Source of the DNA: an uncultured Muribaculaceae bacterium
Lineage (GTDB): Bacteria > Bacteroidota > Bacteroidia > Bacteroidales > Muribaculaceae
Length of the DNA stretch: 64,000 bases
Reading direction: 5' to 3'
NCBI GenBank assembly: GCA_910583795.1
Contig: CAJTZQ010000003.1
Span: 23,436-87,435, forward strand
Below the pieces are notes generated by a model. The model had not been told where the DNA came from and ran no database searches. It saw only the letters and a program-made list of their open reading frames with translations. Numbering within the stretch: the stretch's first letter is position 1; every line of letters starts with the position of its first letter. The translations under genes and the position numbers were made by a program. Below, in pieces: positions 19,388 through 26,878 of this stretch.

Positions 19388-19590
19388 GTTGTAAAGGCAG
19401 GTCTTCTGACTTATCCCCTTTCCGGAGCCTTCCCATCTTTGAGAATTGTCTTGCGCAACAGGCGTGCGACAAACTCAGGACGACAGTGGCTTATATTCCG
19501 GAAAGTATACAGGAATTACAGCAGCGGGTCTGTTCAGGATTCTCACCTGATTCCCTTTTAATCGGCATGACAACGTCATGTCCGAACCAA
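19388..19590 (-). promoter_or_regulatory. Cobalamin riboswitch
   Basis: On the minus strand, in order: GGGAATCAGGTGAGAATCC (complement of ~19543-19561), CAGACCCGCTGCTGTAA, the core AAGCCACTG (~19486-19494), GGGAAGGC and finally the B12-box region GATAAGTCAGAAGACCTGCC (ends near 19396). These are the conserved blocks of the Cobalamin (B12-box) riboswitch, in the right order and spacing. It sits ~130 bases before the TonB-receptor start. It should repress the whole minus-strand operon when adenosylcobalamin or a related corrinoid is abundant. Outer boundaries are approximate. Confidence 0.95.
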
Positions 19591-19598
19591 TACGGCGG

Positions 19599-19606
19599 CA
19601 AAGTTA
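19599..19606 (-). promoter_or_regulatory. Bacteroidetes-type -7 element upstream of riboswitch
   Basis: The minus strand reads TAACTTTG, matching the Bacteroidetes -7 consensus TAnnTTTG, just upstream of the riboswitch. No good -33 TTTG is seen at the expected distance, so this is a moderate call. Transcription would start near 19592. Confidence 0.5.
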
Positions 19607-19654
19607 TATAAAATTTTTGAATTCCCGCATAGAAATCGTTTAAACTTTTTAACT

Positions 19655-20028
19655 GCATTCTTCTTGACCTTATGCTTCCCGACGGCAGCTGTCTTGATAT
19701 ATTGCGTAATATCAAAAAGGAATCGCCTCAGACCGGAGTGATAATCGTTTCTGCCAAAGACTCTCTTGAAGATAAACACGCTTCACGCCGGGCAACTCAC
19801 AATAGACCTTCCGGAACATAAAGTGACAGTAGGGAACAATCATATTGCATTGACAAAAAGCGAATACGACCTGTTGCTGTTCCTTCTTCAGAACCGCAAC
19901 CGTGTTGTATCCAAAAAGGCAACGGTCTTGGACTTGCTATCGCAAAAGCAGTTTGCGACTTGTATCATTGGAACATAGAATACGATTTTGCAACCGGAAA
20001 CCATCAGTTCTCTGTAAAAATGAATTAA
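19655..20028 (+). pseudogene. Remnant of a response regulator fused by deletion to histidine-kinase tail
   Basis: Three fragments lie in order. First, a receiver-domain piece with LDLMLPDGSCLDILRNIKKE and IIVSAKDSLEDK. After a frame break, an OmpR/PhoB winged-helix start (LTIDLPEHKVTVGNNHIAL, TKSEYDLLLFLLQNRNRVVS). After a second break, GLGLAIAKAVCDLYHWNIEY and FSVKMN followed by a stop at 20026, which is the end of a histidine-kinase ATPase domain. So a regulator gene and the neighbouring kinase gene have been joined and largely deleted. No intact reading frame remains. It lies divergently upstream of the riboswitch. Confidence 0.8.
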
Positions 20029-20035
20029 AGGCTAA

Positions 20036-20188
20036 CTAACGTATATGAGTTTGCTCATAGATAATTTCGCCAGGTGTTTTTGTTATCTGTCCCATACACA
20101 CAACATAGACAATTCCTGCGAGGAGTGTTGCAATGTATATCCAAAGTAAATATTCTTTTACCCTATCTATCATCTTAAGAATATGCAT
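20036..20188 (-). CDS. Small single-pass membrane protein (50 aa)
   Basis: ATG at 20188, stop at 20036. After a short basic N-terminus (MHILKMIDRVKE) comes a membrane segment YLLWIYIATLLAGIVYVVCM, then a polar tail ending GEIIYEQTHIR. A Bacteroidetes -7 box (TAACTTTG) lies 26 bases before the start at 20214-20221, which supports real expression. I do not recognise a family. It sits between the two-component remnant and a lipoprotein gene; it could be an orphaned member of the lost signalling locus. Confidence 0.5.
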   Translation of the reverse strand: MHILKMIDRVKEYLLWIYIATLLAGIVYVVCMGQITKTPGEIIYEQTHIR

Positions 20189-20213
20189 TTATTAACCTGT
20201 TTATTTGATAACA

Positions 20214-20221
20214 CAAAGTTA
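20214..20221 (-). promoter_or_regulatory. -7 promoter element for the 50-aa membrane protein
   Basis: Minus strand reads TAACTTTG (TAnnTTTG consensus) 26 bases upstream of the small gene's ATG. No strong TTTG -33 box was seen. Confidence 0.4.
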
Positions 20222-20351
20222 CCTTTAGAACATTTCATAAATATTTCATAAAAGCTAATAATTTATTGCATTTCCAATTTCGACCATGACAAGATTATAA
20301 AAGTGCAGATCGGCTGCTGTTCAGGACTTATGACATTCTAATTAAAATACG

Positions 20352-20378
20352 GGGTGGCCGGATTTAGTCCGACCACCC
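20352..20378 (-). terminator. Rho-independent terminator of lipoprotein gene
   Basis: GC-rich hairpin: GGGTGG-CCGGA pairs with TCCG-ACCACCC around a 5-base loop. It lies ~30 bases past the stop of the minus-strand lipoprotein gene (20408), and the minus-strand sequence just beyond contains a T-rich stretch. Confidence 0.7.
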
Positions 20379-20407
20379 TATATCTTTTATGAGGTTTGAA
20401 TAACCTG

Positions 20408-21094
20408 TTATTGCTTTGTGAACGCCATTTTGTTATGCCCCACTTCAAGCGTCATAGTGTTGCCTGTGATTTTTACATCATCGAATTTATGCATTTTCTG
20501 CATTCTTCCGGATAACATAGGTTTGATGACATCTGTTATATTGGCTGCAACTCGCCCCTTGATTGTGTTAAGAGAATCAACAGATGCATCTGTAAGCCTT
20601 GCATAGCTGAGAGCCAAGGAAGCAGTATCTACATCCACAATCGTTTTCGAGGGATCGAGATTGACGATTATCTCATCGCCGTCCTTAACGGTCCATGTAC
20701 CCGAAGCACTGACATTCCCTTTGACGGTCGCCTTGACTGGGATATTGGTAGCTAAGGTTTCCACGCCTTTAGCTAAGATATAGTCAGCAGCGATATTGAT
20801 AGTGCCGCCATTTGTGCCGTCTGTCCTTACAAATGTAAATGTGGGTGTACAGGTCATTTCTTGAGTATCAAAATGTGCCGGTTTATTTCGTTCGTCTCCC
20901 TTATACTTATCATCTTTGTCTGACTTGTGCTTGTCATCCTTTTCTGTTTTATCCTTCTTACCGCTCATAATCTCGGAAGCATTCCCTTTCCAAGTTCCCA
21001 CAAGCTCACCGGCAAGTTTGGAATCACCTCCGTCGCAGGCAGTGAGACCAACCATAGCGGACAAAACCGCTACCATTACTAATTTAATTTTCAT
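20408..21094 (-). CDS. Lipocalin-like lipoprotein of unknown function
   Basis: 228 residues from the ATG at 21094, chosen because MKIKLVMVAVLSAMVGLTAC is a clean lipoprotein signal (lipobox LTAC); the longer frame to 21157 has no such signal. After Cys comes LAGELVGTWKGNASEI, a lipocalin/DUF4923-like opening, and a later beta-rich body (ASGTWTVKDGDEIIVNLD, ITGNTMTLEVG). Between them is a low-complexity Lys/Asp/Glu stretch (about residues 45-70: KKDKTEKDDKHKSDKDDK) that interrupts the fold and looks like an expanded insertion. No function can be named. Single-gene unit with its own terminator. Confidence 0.72.
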   Translation of the reverse strand: MKIKLVMVAVLSAMVGLTACDGGDSKLAGELVGTWKGNASEIMSGKKDKTEKDDKHKSDKDDKYKGDERNKPAHFDTQEMTCTPTFTFVRTDGTNGGTINIAADYILAKGVETLATNIPVKATVKGNVSASGTWTVKDGDEIIVNLDPSKTIVDVDTASLALSYARLTDASVDSLNTIKGRVAANITDVIKPMLSGRMQKMHKFDDVKITGNTMTLEVGHNKMAFTKQ

Positions 21095-21411
21095 ATTCTT
21101 ATAGTTAAGAGTTTTTATTTCCCATGAAACATATGATATGGCACATAAGTTCAGCATATAATATTAAAATTCAAAAATTTAATAAAAGTTTAATAGGATT
21201 GCAACAATTATCATCACATTACAGCAAATCTGAGATGATGCTGTAGAAAGTAACCGACTTTGCCTACTGGAATTAGTTTGTTGACATAACAAATTCTCAA
21301 TTGATAAAATTCCCTCTGTGGATTATCTTTCACCTTTTTTCTATCTTGAACTATTCAGAATATCTGCAAAATCAGGATCTAACTTTGCCGCGTAATTTCA
21401 AACAAGAAGAT

Positions 21412-21912
21412 ATGAAAGGTTCAGCAATATTCATTACATCGTTATTTGTAACTATGTCTGTTTCAGCCCAAACCAAGGTTGAAACTGACAGCATTGACAC
21501 ATCTGCGTTTGACAAATATCTGGATGAAATTGTCATAGTCGCCAAGAAGCCCGGAACGATAGCAAAAACAGACCGAAAAGTTTACACCGTCAATCAGGAT
21601 CTTATGTCAAAAGCATCTTCGGCAAGCGAAGTTCTCAATCATATCCCCTCTGTTGAAGTGGATATTGACGGGAATGTCAGCATGAGAGGCAACGACAACG
21701 TGACAATCCTGATAAACGGAAAACCCTCAGCGATATCAGTAACAGACTTGCTCGATACTTATAAACTTTCATATACCCTTGATACCCCGGCTCTGAAGCA
21801 GAAAGTGGAAAAACGCCGGAATCCCCGCATCATCTATGTAGGATTAAGCTGGAACTTCGGAGGCGGAGGCAGGAAACAGCATCATAATGTGGAGTATGAT
21901 GAAGAAATGTAA
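21412..21912 (+). pseudogene. Outer-membrane TonB-type receptor with internal barrel deletion
   Basis: From ATG 21412: signal peptide (MKGSAIFITSLFVTMSVSAQ), a plug domain (YTVNQDLMSKASSASEVLNH, VEVDIDGNVSMRGNDNVTIL, INGKPSAI) and then, abruptly, LKQKVEKRRNPRIIYVGLSW and NFGGGGRKQHHNVEYDEEM, which is the last barrel strand of an outer-membrane receptor. Family members are several hundred residues longer (usually 700-900 aa), so nearly the whole barrel is missing although the frame stays open (166 codons). The junction lies near 21755-21785. It cannot form a channel. The downstream PAP2 gene overlaps its end. Confidence 0.75.
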
Positions 21913-22699
21913 TGTCATGAAGTACGGGAAAAGAATACTTACACTCCTTTGGAGCGTTATCCTGCCGGTAATGGTGTTCGCCTCAAATGAAAATACCGAC
22001 ACTCTGACTGTCGATACTCTGAAATGCCAAGAGATTAAGAATCCTAACCGATTCCGTCCTACCCAGCTTATCATCGCCGGTGTATTGATCGGGGCAGGGT
22101 TTATAGGACTGGAAAGCGACTGGCTTAAATATACCAACCACGAAACAAAAGAGGAACTTCAGGAACATCCCCATTCAAAATTAGGTGTCGATGATTTCAG
22201 TCAGTATGCACCTTTGGCAGCAGCATACGGATTAAGACTTTGCGGGATAAAAGGACAGCATGATTATATTGACCTTACCATAATATCGGGTACCGCCTAT
22301 CTCCTTACGGGGCTGTCGGTTTATGGAGTGAAAACACTGACAAGAGTTGAACGCCCCGATGGAAGCACACGCAACTCTTTCCCTTCGGGTCATACTGCGA
22401 CTGCGTTTGCCGGAGCCGAGATCCTGCGCCGCGAATATTGGAACGTATCACCGTGGATAGGTGTCGCCGGATATGCAGTAGCCGCCGGAACCGGATTCTT
22501 GCGGATGTATAACAACCGTCACTGGCTTACAGATGTTGTGGCAGGTGCCGGATTCGGAATACTCTGCGCTCAGGCTGCATACTGGCTTTATCCTGTGATA
22601 ACAAAAACATTTTTTCATAAACGGTATAATGCCAACATATTCCTGTCGCCCTACGTCTCACAAGAGAGTAAGGGACTGGCTTTGCAGTTGACATTTTGA
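21899..22699 (+). CDS. PAP2-family phosphatase, membrane-associated
   Basis: About 266 residues from ATG 21899 (21917 is an alternative, just after the upstream stop). The three PAP2 motifs are present: K-T-L-T-R-V-E-R-P (motif 1), FPSGHTATAF (motif 2) and RMYNNRHWLTDVVAG (motif 3, with the His and Asp nucleophile relay). An N-terminal hydrophobic segment and several membrane helices place the active site at the periplasmic face. Such enzymes dephosphorylate lipid A, undecaprenyl-PP or phosphatidic acids. Neighbouring a second PAP2 and a PagL-like deacylase, a lipid A-modifying role is attractive but unproven. Confidence 0.85.
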   Translation: MKKCNVMKYGKRILTLLWSVILPVMVFASNENTDTLTVDTLKCQEIKNPNRFRPTQLIIAGVLIGAGFIGLESDWLKYTNHETKEELQEHPHSKLGVDDFSQYAPLAAAYGLRLCGIKGQHDYIDLTIISGTAYLLTGLSVYGVKTLTRVERPDGSTRNSFPSGHTATAFAGAEILRREYWNVSPWIGVAGYAVAAGTGFLRMYNNRHWLTDVVAGAGFGILCAQAAYWLYPVITKTFFHKRYNANIFLSPYVSQESKGLALQLTF

Positions 22700-22713
22700 A
22701 TAATACATACGCT

Positions 22714-23292
22714 ATGTCTCAACCTCTTTTTGGAAATGCCGACAACAACGTTGTCGTCGCGATCAACAATTGCCACAGTCCATTTATGGATAGTGCTATC
22801 CTTGTAATAACTGATTTCTGGTTCTTTGTCGGAGTTGTCTGTTGCATAATTGCCTATTCCATCCGGAAGGACAAATTTCCGAAAACAATACTTTTCTGTG
22901 CTTTGCTGATAGTAGCGGTAGGATGTACGGACTATTTGTGCGCCATCATTATCCGTCCTGCCGTTCAACAGCTGAGACCGACGAATCCCGACAATCCAGT
23001 TAGTGCTATGTTACATATAGTTCACGGATATATAGGAGGGAAATATGGTTTCCCGTCTTGCCATGCTGCAAATTCTTTTGCGATTGCCGTTTTTACATGC
23101 TTATGGTTTAGAAAGGATTGGATAACAGCAATACTGATAGCATGGTCTTTATTGGAGTGCTACAGTAGATTGTATCTTGGAGTACATTATCTTTCTGATA
23201 TAGCTTTTGGAGGCGCCATTGGAAGTTTGATAGCTTATATTATTTATCGTCTATTAACTTATATTATACATCGCCTATCAATATTTCATTAA
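22714..23292 (+). CDS. PAP2-family phosphatase, second copy
   Basis: 192 residues from ATG 22714 (MSQPLFGNADNN); a TTG 18 bases upstream that overlaps the previous stop is less likely. Five or six membrane segments. Motifs: RPAVQQLRPTNP region (motif 1), YGFPSCHAANSFAIAV (motif 2; Cys replaces the usual Gly of PSGH) and YSRLYLGVHYLSDI (motif 3). Closest in style to undecaprenyl-diphosphate or lipid A phosphatases of Bacteroidetes. 14 bases downstream of the first PAP2 gene, so probably one transcription unit. Confidence 0.83.
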   Translation: MSQPLFGNADNNVVVAINNCHSPFMDSAILVITDFWFFVGVVCCIIAYSIRKDKFPKTILFCALLIVAVGCTDYLCAIIIRPAVQQLRPTNPDNPVSAMLHIVHGYIGGKYGFPSCHAANSFAIAVFTCLWFRKDWITAILIAWSLLECYSRLYLGVHYLSDIAFGGAIGSLIAYIIYRLLTYIIHRLSIFH

Positions 23293-23516
23293 TTGCGAAT
23301 GTGAACAAAAGCCTTATTCATAACATTCCAACAATGATACTCAAACGGTTTGATTATAATTACCTCAACAAATAATTGAACAAATGTCAGGCGTATATCG
23401 CGGCTACTTATAAGACCATTCATCATTCGTTATGTAACCCCATAATTCCATCTTCACGACTTCATATTTCGCTCACACTATAAGACAATCATATACACAT
23501 TTATTTTTTGAAGATA

Positions 23517-23546
23517 TTTACCATACAAATAATTTAGTTAAATTTG
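23517..23546 (+). promoter_or_regulatory. Bacteroidetes promoter for PagL-like gene
   Basis: TTTG at 23517-23520 and TAAATTTG at 23539-23546, 18 bases apart (consensus spacing about 19-21). Start site would be near 23553, which puts repeat copy 1 in the 5' leader of the downstream gene. The rest of the 344-base gap (23293-23636) shows nothing else I can name. Confidence 0.5.
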
Positions 23547-23570
23547 CATTTGGGTAGCGTTTTCCCTGAC

Positions 23571-23626
23571 GAAGTTGTTTAGATATTTTTCAAAATTTCG
23601 TCAGACATTCGAGACGATTTTGAAAA
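23571..23626 (+). repeat. Dispersed repeat, copy 1 (partial)
   Basis: Shares GAAGTTGTTT and ATTTCGTCAGA...TTCGAGACGATTTTGAA with the copy at 55558-55710 (minus) and, in its second half, with the copy at 24893-25092. Only the left half of the element is present; the hairpin core is absent. Confidence 0.6.
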
Positions 23627-23636
23627 ATACCAAAGC

Positions 23637-24833
23637 ATGAAACTGAATTCATCATATCTATTATTTGCTTTACTCACATCTATATGCCTTTCTGCTGAGG
23701 CGGCAACTGACTCTCTACCAGGAGGATTCAGCCGCCCGGTAGAATGGCGTATAGGTGTCGATATCACCCCCGCTTGGGTTCCTCCCACAAACGATTTCTT
23801 TAAAGGACAAAATCCGGAAGACAAACGGATAAACACTAATCTATCCGGAGATATTCGTGCAGATTTCAGTTTTAATCCCTCCACACTTGAAGGAATTCTG
23901 TATCCCGGACTATATCAAGGCATTGGGGTAGGAATGGACACTTATTTTTCAAACTCTTTGTTAGGTTCACCTGTTTCAGCTTACGTCTATCAGGGCGCTC
24001 CCCTATTCCACTTCAACAATCGTCTTTGTTTCGGATATGAATGGCAATTTGGAGCAGCATTCGGATGGAAACATTATGATGAACAGACTGCCGATAACAA
24101 TGCTATTGTAAGTACTCCAGTGACGGCACACATGGGAATAGGATTAAAACTGCATTATTCCATCTCTGAAAGATGGCAGGCATCATTTGGAATATCCGCA
24201 AACCATTATTCCAACGGCAACACTTCATGGCCGAATGCCGGAGTCAATTCCATAGGTGCAACCATCGGCATCGCATACATCATCAATTCCATCGATAAAA
24301 CATACGGAAATTATGACTATACCGATATAGAAATTGAGCGTTACCGTTGGTTTTACGATATAACTGCTTTCGGTTCATGGCGCAAACGCGTCGTGATTAT
24401 CGGGACACCTCCCGAACCCCAATTATGTCCCGGGAAGTTCGGTGTGCTCGGAATGCAGTTTTCTCCAATGTGCAAATTAAACAGATGGCTTGCCGTCGGA
24501 CCAGCTCTTGACTTCCAATGGGATGAAAGTGCCGGAATTGAACCTTACTGGGTTGAAGGTACCTCAGGAGACGATATTAAATTCGAAAGGCCACCTTTTA
24601 ACAAACAGGTAAGTATTGGATTGTCAGCACATGCTGAACTTACGATGCCCATTTTTTCGATAAATATCGGCTTGGGATATGATATGGTTAATCCAAAAGG
24701 AAACGAACCATTCTTCCAATCATTAACCCTCAAGACATTCATCACAAAAAACATATACCTCAACACCGGCTATCGGCTCGGCAAATTCAAAGACCCGCAA
24801 AATCTAATGATCGGTATCGGCATCCGCCTATAA
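23637..24833 (+). CDS. PagL-like lipid A 3-O-deacylase / acyloxyacyl hydrolase family outer-membrane protein
   Basis: 398 residues with a signal peptide (MKLNSSYLLFALLTSICLSA-EA). Alternating beta-strand pattern throughout and a C-terminal strand ending LMIGIGIRL indicate an outer-membrane barrel. Residues ~188-207 read SANHYSNGNTSWPNAGVNSI, matching the PagL active-site segment H-x-S-N-G/A ... P-N-x-G-x-N (His and Ser of the catalytic site). It is longer than PagL (about 150-175 aa) because of a second beta-rich half, as in Bacteroidetes homologues. Probably removes an acyl chain from lipid A; together with the two PAP2 genes upstream it suggests lipid A remodelling. Confidence 0.78.
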   Translation: MKLNSSYLLFALLTSICLSAEAATDSLPGGFSRPVEWRIGVDITPAWVPPTNDFFKGQNPEDKRINTNLSGDIRADFSFNPSTLEGILYPGLYQGIGVGMDTYFSNSLLGSPVSAYVYQGAPLFHFNNRLCFGYEWQFGAAFGWKHYDEQTADNNAIVSTPVTAHMGIGLKLHYSISERWQASFGISANHYSNGNTSWPNAGVNSIGATIGIAYIINSIDKTYGNYDYTDIEIERYRWFYDITAFGSWRKRVVIIGTPPEPQLCPGKFGVLGMQFSPMCKLNRWLAVGPALDFQWDESAGIEPYWVEGTSGDDIKFERPPFNKQVSIGLSAHAELTMPIFSINIGLGYDMVNPKGNEPFFQSLTLKTFITKNIYLNTGYRLGKFKDPQNLMIGIGIRL

Positions 24834-24892
24834 CTCATTCTATTTGAAATCTAACTATCCGATATGTCGGAATTCATAACATCCAATAATAA

Positions 24893-25092
24893 AACTGATT
24901 TAAACTTTTTCTATTTTAAGATTTCGTCAGATTTTTGAGATGATTTTGAATCGTGAAGAGGGAGTTTAGCGGGCTAAACGACCGATGAGCGATGCAAAAT
25001 CAGCCAAAAAGATGGCGGAAGATTGAAATAGAGGTCTTAAAATAAAGATTTCTTTAATTATATTCTCCTTCCGTAAAAAGTTTAAATCAGTT
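24893..25092 (+). repeat. Dispersed repeat, copy 2, with 18-bp terminal inverted repeats
   Basis: Bounded by AACTGATTTAAACTTTTT (24893-24910) and its exact reverse complement (25075-25092). A second inverted pair lies inside (TATTTTAAGA at 24912-24921 and TCTTAAAATA at 25035-25044). The core holds the hairpin GTTTAGCGGGCTAAAC and an outer GATTTTG/CAAAATC pair. It fills the gap between the PagL-like and DUF3089 genes. It looks like a MITE-type non-coding mobile element. No open reading frame inside. Confidence 0.7.
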
Positions 25093-25144
25093 CATAAAGC
25101 ATACCTCTACGAGTTTATAACATAAAAAAGAAAATATTTATCTA

Positions 25145-26122
25145 ATGATTGTTTGTAAACAGTTACATTTAATTATTTCATTGGCGGTATGCGGTTTAGT
25201 AGCAAACTGTGGTGTCTCAGACCCATCTGTTGCCGCAGAGAATGTTTATATCCCGACGCCTCCTGATTATTCCGAAACCACGATGTGGCATGTGGAGCTT
25301 AACGACAAAGGTGAAGGCGCGGATGTGTTCTACATTCCGTCTACATGGGAATACGATTGGATCACCACCGATGGTAGAATATGCCATTATGCCGACCCCT
25401 CGATTACAAAACATCACGACGATGTGGAGATTGAGATGAAAGGCGTGTCTGATTATATGGCAGACGGGAATAATTTTTATTCTCCCCATTACCGTCATAT
25501 CACCCTTGACTCATGGGCTACACTTAACGAGGACACTATCAGACGAAGGTATAATGATGTATCGTTTGTAGATGTCCGAAATGCCTTTGACCACTATATG
25601 AACAATGACAATAATGGACGGCCATTCATTATTGCAGGATTCAGTCAAGGAGGTAAATCTGTTGTCGAACTATTGAAGGTATTAACTCCTGATCAGCGGG
25701 ACAGACTTGTCGCAGCCTATATTCTTGGGTATAAGGTTACTCCTGACGATGTAAAGACAGCGCCATGGATAAAGGCGGCACAAGGCGCTGACGACACGGG
25801 TGTCACAATCTGCTATAACTCAGTTTCGGATGTGAAATATATCAAACCGATAGTGAGTGCGCCTACTGTTATGTGCATCAATCCTGTGAACTGGCGAACG
25901 GATGCCATTCCGGCTGTTTTGAATGATACCATTACGGTTACACTATCACCGGAATACAAGGTTCTTGTTGTTGATGGATATGACGATAGCACTTTACCCA
26001 ATATTCTTGATATACTCAATACAGGCGACTATCATGGTGCTGAACCTTGGTTATATAGCGAGTGCTTGCGAGACAATATGCATAAACGAATACAATCTTA
26101 CAGACAAGCCTCGAATAAATAA
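25145..26122 (+). CDS. DUF3089 alpha/beta-hydrolase-like lipoprotein
   Basis: 325 residues. Start MIVCKQLHLIISLAVCGLVA gives a signal peptide, and LVANC could be a lipobox. Family landmarks of DUF3089 are visible: ADVFYIPSTWEYDW, YSPHYRHITLDSW, DVRNAFDHYM and the nucleophile elbow FIIAGFSQGGK (Ser of GFSQG, residue ~175). The last third contains PVNWRTDAIP. It is a secreted esterase/hydrolase of unknown substrate. The gene stands alone after the repeat element and before the island edge; no operon partner is seen. Confidence 0.8.
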   Translation: MIVCKQLHLIISLAVCGLVANCGVSDPSVAAENVYIPTPPDYSETTMWHVELNDKGEGADVFYIPSTWEYDWITTDGRICHYADPSITKHHDDVEIEMKGVSDYMADGNNFYSPHYRHITLDSWATLNEDTIRRRYNDVSFVDVRNAFDHYMNNDNNGRPFIIAGFSQGGKSVVELLKVLTPDQRDRLVAAYILGYKVTPDDVKTAPWIKAAQGADDTGVTICYNSVSDVKYIKPIVSAPTVMCINPVNWRTDAIPAVLNDTITVTLSPEYKVLVVDGYDDSTLPNILDILNTGDYHGAEPWLYSECLRDNMHKRIQSYRQASNK

Positions 26123-26137
26123 ACAAGTCACCCGTCC

Positions 26138-26212
26138 ATCAACGCCGCCCGAATCGCCAAGCGAGTCATGGAGGGTGGACATGATGTCCCGGAAAACAAT
26201 CTTGCCGAGTGA
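26138..26212 (+). pseudogene. Zeta-toxin-like ATPase fragment
   Basis: In one frame this short stretch encodes INAARIAKRVMEGGHDVPEN then NLAE and a stop. The R-V-x-x-G-G-H-D/N-V/I-P pattern is characteristic of zeta-toxin/UDP-GlcNAc-kinase-like P-loop proteins common on Bacteroidetes mobile elements. No start or P-loop remains. A neighbouring frame to 26306 is open but not recognisable. Interpreted as decayed mobile-element cargo. Confidence 0.45.
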
Positions 26213-26318
26213 TAAGGACTCGATTTATTTCCTTGCCGATAAGTTAGGGGATTCATTCAATATCAGATGGCATGGCGAAGCTACCTCCTTCATGAAGCGC
26301 GTATAAAAGGAATTTGTT

Positions 26319-26399
26319 ATGAACAATAGAAACAAGATTGTCCTGAAAGCCATAGTCATGTTAATGGCATACGGAGCGATAATGGCTGCGGTCTTATAA
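26319..26399 (+). CDS. Possible 26-aa peptide in remnant zone
   Basis: ATG at 26319, TAA at 26397; hydrophobic peptide (IVLKAIVMLMAYGAIMAAVL) after MNNRNK. A weak purine-rich AAAGGAA precedes it. It could be a genuine single-pass micro-protein that travelled with the zeta-toxin-like gene, or chance. No family recognised. Confidence 0.25.
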   Translation: MNNRNKIVLKAIVMLMAYGAIMAAVL

Positions 26400-26427
26400 G
26401 AGGCTCAGAGGTTGGCATCCGGATTGC

Positions 26428-26679
26428 TTGACCAAATCCCCGGATGCAAAAAAAAAGTATGGTCTATCTATCCTCTTGCTTGCACATACCTCTAAACGAA
26501 ATCCGAGATTGCCTCTTTCTCAAAACGATCTTGCCGGGAACAAAAAGCTCTTCAATTTCATGGACAGTGTCCTTGCAATCGGACAGAGTGTAAACGATGA
26601 TTACGTTCCAATGTCACGGAGCTGTTCCGTTCAAAAGCACACCTTTTGCATCATCCGCTCAAATCATCTCCAATCTTGA
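26428..26679 (+). pseudogene. Fragment of RepA/AAA-type ATPase of a mobilizable element
   Basis: Contains KKKYGLSILLLAHTSKRNPR, LPLSQNDLAGNKKLFNFMDS and VLAIGQSVNDD, the Walker-B/sensor end of the DnaB/RepA-like AAA ATPases carried by Bacteroidetes mobilizable elements and plasmids. The Walker A half is absent and the C-terminus is scrambled after DYVPM. A dead relic marking past integration just before the accessory island. The remaining sequence to 26786 shows no gene. Confidence 0.6.
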
Positions 26680-26786
26680 GTGTGGTGCGAACCCAGTGAG
26701 CACATCCCTAAAACTGCACATGTACATAAAAATGGCTTCGCTAGATTGAAAAATGAAAAAATAATTGCCGATTTTGTGATTATTAT

Positions 26787-26818
26787 TTTGTGTATGTTGA
26801 GAAAAAACATTAAATTTG
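26787..26818 (+). promoter_or_regulatory. Bacteroidetes housekeeping-type promoter for the island
   Basis: TTTG at 26787-26790, 20-base spacer, TAAATTTG at 26811-26818: an excellent match to TTTG-N19-21-TAnnTTTG. Transcription would begin near 26826, giving a ~50-base leader before the sigma-factor ATG. This is the best promoter seen at the head of the GTPase cluster. Confidence 0.7.
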
Positions 26819-26878
26819 CTTTCGGGTGAGCATTTTTACGAAATAATACTCCATTTTAACGGAAATCGACTAATCACC

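Noticed and set aside
19491..19779. Minus-strand open frames overlapping the riboswitch and two-component remnant
   Set aside because: They translate the riboswitch RNA or the antisense of the regulator remnant; the conserved RNA blocks explain the sequence.
22696..22713. TTG start for the second PAP2 gene
   Set aside because: It overlaps the upstream stop and adds only six residues; ATG 22714 is a more ordinary start.
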